Of a stretch of 64,000 nt of DNA, positions 62,364 through 64,000 are shown in pieces. Positions within the stretch are counted from its first letter, which is position 1; every line of letters begins with the position of its first letter. The position numbers were made by a program, and so were the translations under genes. The notes under the pieces are model-generated. The model did not search any database. It saw nothing but the letters and a program-made list of their open reading frames with translations, and was not told the origin of the DNA. This DNA is from Saccharopolyspora endophytica (GTDB lineage Bacteria; Actinomycetota; Actinomycetes; Mycobacteriales; Pseudonocardiaceae): the NCBI RefSeq assembly GCF_018070075.1, contig NZ_JAGPXE010000013.1:141044-205043 (forward strand), in the 5' to 3' direction.

Positions 62364-62411
62364 AAATTCCCGAAATTGTTCGGAGCTTGCGGAGAAGAAT
62401 TTCGGGAATTT
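62364..62411. repeat. 14-bp inverted repeat
   Basis: AAATTCCCGAAATT (62364-62377) and AATTTCGGGAATTT (62398-62411), perfect arms around a 20-nt spacer that contains TTCGGAGCTTGCGGAGAA. The core is shared with 62493-62519. Confidence 0.65.
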
Positions 62412-62492
62412 TGGGGTGGCCTTGACGCGGCAGTCCCACACGTCGAGACAATCCGGCCGCGAAGGGCCGGGGGAAAGAAGGGGAATGTCTTC

Positions 62493-62519
62493 ATTGTTCG
62501 GAGCGCAGCGGAGAACAAT
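62493..62519. repeat. Related 7-bp inverted repeat
   Basis: ATTGTTC (62493-62499) and GAACAAT (62513-62519) around GGAGCGCAGCGGA. ATTGTTCGGAGC...GCGGAGAA is common to this unit and to 62375-62400. Confidence 0.55.
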
Positions 62520-62674
62520 CCCTGCCTCGCTCGCCCGGCACTGCGGCAGGCTCGTGTGACCGTGGCGAGCGGGACACCGGATATGGGCAGGCGACCGGCC
62601 GGGCAAGGCGCCGGGCAGGGTCGGCCTGCCGCTTGTTGGCACCATGCGTCACGGGTGGCGGCTACACTGATCGG

Positions 62675-62826
62675 TGCTTGGCGACACGGGCCTCAGCGGG
62701 CCCTGCGCACGCCAGGCGAGTGTGTCGGCGCGGTCTTGGCCGAGCCACCTCGCGGTGGTAAGCCCTTCGGGGCTTCCGCGCACGGCACGGCGGGCGCGCC
62801 CGGCTTCGGCCGGGCGCGCCCTCTTC
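62675..62826 (+). ncRNA. Candidate structured RNA or attenuated leader
   Basis: About 150 nt starting 7 bp after TACACT. Helices: GCTTGGCG (62676-62683) with CGCCAGGC (62710-62717) enclosing GGGCC/GGCCC (62688-62703); TCGGC/GCCGA (62725-62743); CCACC-TCGC-GGTGG (62745-62758); AAGCCC-TTCG-GGGCTT (62760-62775); and a 13-bp stem GGGCGCGCCCGGC-TTCG-GCCGGGCGCGCCC (62792-62821), then TCTTC. It does not match tmRNA, SRP RNA or RNase P by eye. The next gene starts 120 bp later, so a leader/attenuator is as likely as a free RNA. Confidence 0.45.
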
Positions 62827-62943
62827 ATCTGCCTTCTTCCTTCCCCTCCGAAGCCGCGGGTTCCCGGCGCGTCGGGACGCTGCGGGTTCGGGCCGTCTTA
62901 GCGTCGAGCTCGTACGGCACAACCGTCAGGGGAGGGAGCGGAC

Positions 62944-63549
62944 ATGGCCGAGTCATCTACCCGGGGCCGGCGGCCGCGCCGGTCGACCAGGATCAGCCAG
63001 CGTCTGGAGCGGGCCCGGCAGCGCAACGCCGATCAGCTCGCCGAGCAGAGATGGCGGGAGCAGCGCGTTGAGGATGCGTTGCGCGAGTTCATCGAGGCCG
63101 GAGAGGCCATCGCCGCTGAAGATGCCGCCTGCGAGGCGAAGGTGGCCGCCCTCCAGCGCAAGATCGACGCGCTGTGTGCCGAATCGCGGGAGCGGGTCAC
63201 CGGTGAGCACACCCGGCAGGCGCAGGCGGCGTTGGCGATCCACGAGGCGGGCCGCACGGTCGAGCAGGTGGGCGAGCTGCTTGAGCTGCGCAGTGAAAAG
63301 GAAGCAAGACGGCTGATCACGGCGGGCCGCACGGCCGCCGAGGCGGGCAGTGGCCCGGCGCAGGAACGGGATACGGTCCCGGCGAAATCGTCCGGGCACA
63401 GGCCGACGGGGGCAGCGGCGGGCGAGGAGACCACCGGAGCGGTGTCAGGGGAACAGCGACAGCTGCGCGGGGTCGATGGTCAGCAGCACCGCCCGGACTC
63501 GGGTTTCGTCCCAGCCGCGGTCGCGGACGGCGGCCGCCAGAACGCGTGA
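62944..63549 (+). CDS. Hypothetical coiled-coil protein
   Basis: 201 residues from ATG 62944 with GGGGAGGGAG upstream. Basic N-terminus (RGRRPRRSTRISQRLERARQ), long helical region (EQRVEDALREFIEAGEAIAA, KVAALQRKIDAL), a helix-turn-helix-like RTVEQVGELLELRSEKEARR, and a disordered tail. The tail overlaps the 3' end of the facing gene by about 100 bp. No function assigned. Confidence 0.55.
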   Translation: MAESSTRGRRPRRSTRISQRLERARQRNADQLAEQRWREQRVEDALREFIEAGEAIAAEDAACEAKVAALQRKIDALCAESRERVTGEHTRQAQAALAIHEAGRTVEQVGELLELRSEKEARRLITAGRTAAEAGSGPAQERDTVPAKSSGHRPTGAAAGEETTGAVSGEQRQLRGVDGQQHRPDSGFVPAAVADGGRQNA

Positions 63550-64000
63550 GTGCTCGGCGCGCTCGTGGCGCAGCAGGCCGGACCACCGGCGGATCCACCA
63601 GCGTGGCCGCCCGCCGCCTCGGCCCTTGGCGGCCATGCGGCGCAGGTTGTCGGCCTGGGTCGACGGCCAGAGGTGCCCGATCACCGGGTCGGGATGGGCG
63701 CGCACGCAGATCGGGTTGTCGCAGACGGCGTGCTCGATCACCTGCCCGAACTGGACGGGAATGCCCAGCTGGTAGGCGACGGCGAACCGGTGGACCTTGA
63801 CCGTCCGCTCCCGACCGCCGCGCGTGGCCGAGAAGGTTCCGTACCCGTCGTCGGAGATCGCGCCGGTCCAGATCGCGCAGTGCTCGTCGGGTCCGAACAC
63901 CACCCGGCGGTAGAACCGCTCGATCTCGGCGGCGTGGGCAATCGGGTCGACGACCAGCGCGTCGGTCAGCGGCGCCGCCGGTTTCCGGTCCGGGTGGGCG
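63445..64000 (-). CDS. HNH-motif protein, 5' end outside the window
   Basis: The frame is open from 63445 to the right edge. It reads ALVVDPIAHAAEIERFYRRV, then CAIWTGAISDDGYGTF and IEHAVCDNPICVRAHPDP, followed by GHLWPSTQADNLRRMAAKGR. H...CDNPxCVR...HL...T-x-x-DN is the HNH-type zinc-finger nuclease layout. Proteins of this kind are common in actinobacterial plasmids and phages. GTG 63903 is a possible internal start, but the coding text continues upstream of it. Confidence 0.65.
   Translation of the reverse strand, partial: AHPDRKPAAPLTDALVVDPIAHAAEIERFYRRVVFGPDEHCAIWTGAISDDGYGTFSATRGGRERTVKVHRFAVAYQLGIPVQFGQVIEHAVCDNPICVRAHPDPVIGHLWPSTQADNLRRMAAKGRGGGRPRWWIRRWSGLLRHERAEHSRVLAAAVRDRGWDETRVRAVLLTIDPAQLSLFP

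Larger units (their letters stand above)
62060..62674. other. AT-richer intergenic region with two related palindromes
   Basis: No convincing gene; open frames here lack codon bias. It holds a TTGCCG/CGGCAA hairpin (62142-62158), the palindrome at 62364-62411 and a related one at 62493-62519, then a promoter-like TACACT (62663-62668). It may serve as a replication or control region. Confidence 0.4.

Noticed and set aside
62262..63071. 269-residue forward open frame over the palindromes and the RNA candidate
   Set aside because: It crosses several strong hairpins and a probable terminator and runs into the next gene out of frame; no protein similarity.

Overview
The window is high-GC actinobacterial DNA. 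GTG starts are frequent, stops and starts often overlap (ATGA/GTGA), and actinobacterial families are present: SARP, WhiB, mIHF, DUF6158, SCO6880/6881-type transfer proteins and a CmtR-like sensor. I infer a Pseudonocardiales host, possibly Saccharopolyspora-like; no rRNA or other species marker is present to prove it.

Region 1, about 1-15.1 kb, looks like ordinary chromosome. It carries a CaCA exchanger-like protein, a ChrB-like protein, DUF1232, a SARP/NB-ARC regulator, a PstS-like binding protein, a LysR regulator divergent from a SnoaL-like protein, a superfamily I helicase-like gene split by an in-frame TGA, a DUF885 protein, a GNAT acetyltransferase, an MFS transporter, DUF6158 and a type II NADH dehydrogenase. 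It ends at tRNA-Ala(GGC).

Region 2, from about 15.1 kb past the right edge, looks like an integrative conjugative element or integrated plasmid. Next to the tRNA lie two paralogous tyrosine recombinases, a frameshifted P-loop kinase, a small gene whose start codon lies inside a LexA-type box, an extra mIHF, DUF1173, and an HTH/hydrolase/ImmA/MAB_1171c operon with a duplicated 18-bp operator. A tightly overlapping transfer operon follows (24.9-37.6 kb). It encodes a MinD-like ATPase with a degenerate P-loop, a pilin-sized membrane protein, SCO6881 and SCO6880 proteins, a VirB4-like ATPase, an NlpC/P60 hydrolase and a VirD4-like coupling protein. Accessory genes in the same operon encode DUF4913, a zinc ribbon, a hotdog protein, a GGDEF protein and a WhiB. 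The matching MobF relaxase-helicase is at 55.6-60.7 kb.

Region 3, 40-54.6 kb, is a set of insertions in the element. A Ku gene (5' frameshift) and a DNA ligase gene (5' truncated) flank a block of three overlapping tyrosine recombinases plus a DUF6262/TnpC-like gene, as if a Tn554/RIT-type element had entered a Ku-ligase pair. Next comes a three-gene module: recombinase, small Cro/C1 protein, and a large protein with zinc knuckles and a degenerate recombinase domain. After it lies cadmium-type resistance cargo: CadD, a methyltransferase, a CmtR-like sensor and a P1B ATPase.

The right end, 60.7-64 kb, has plasmid-type genes, related palindromes, a strong candidate structured RNA with a UUCG-capped terminator, and a partial HNH protein. 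Frameshift and nonsense calls rest on this one sequence and could be sequencing errors.
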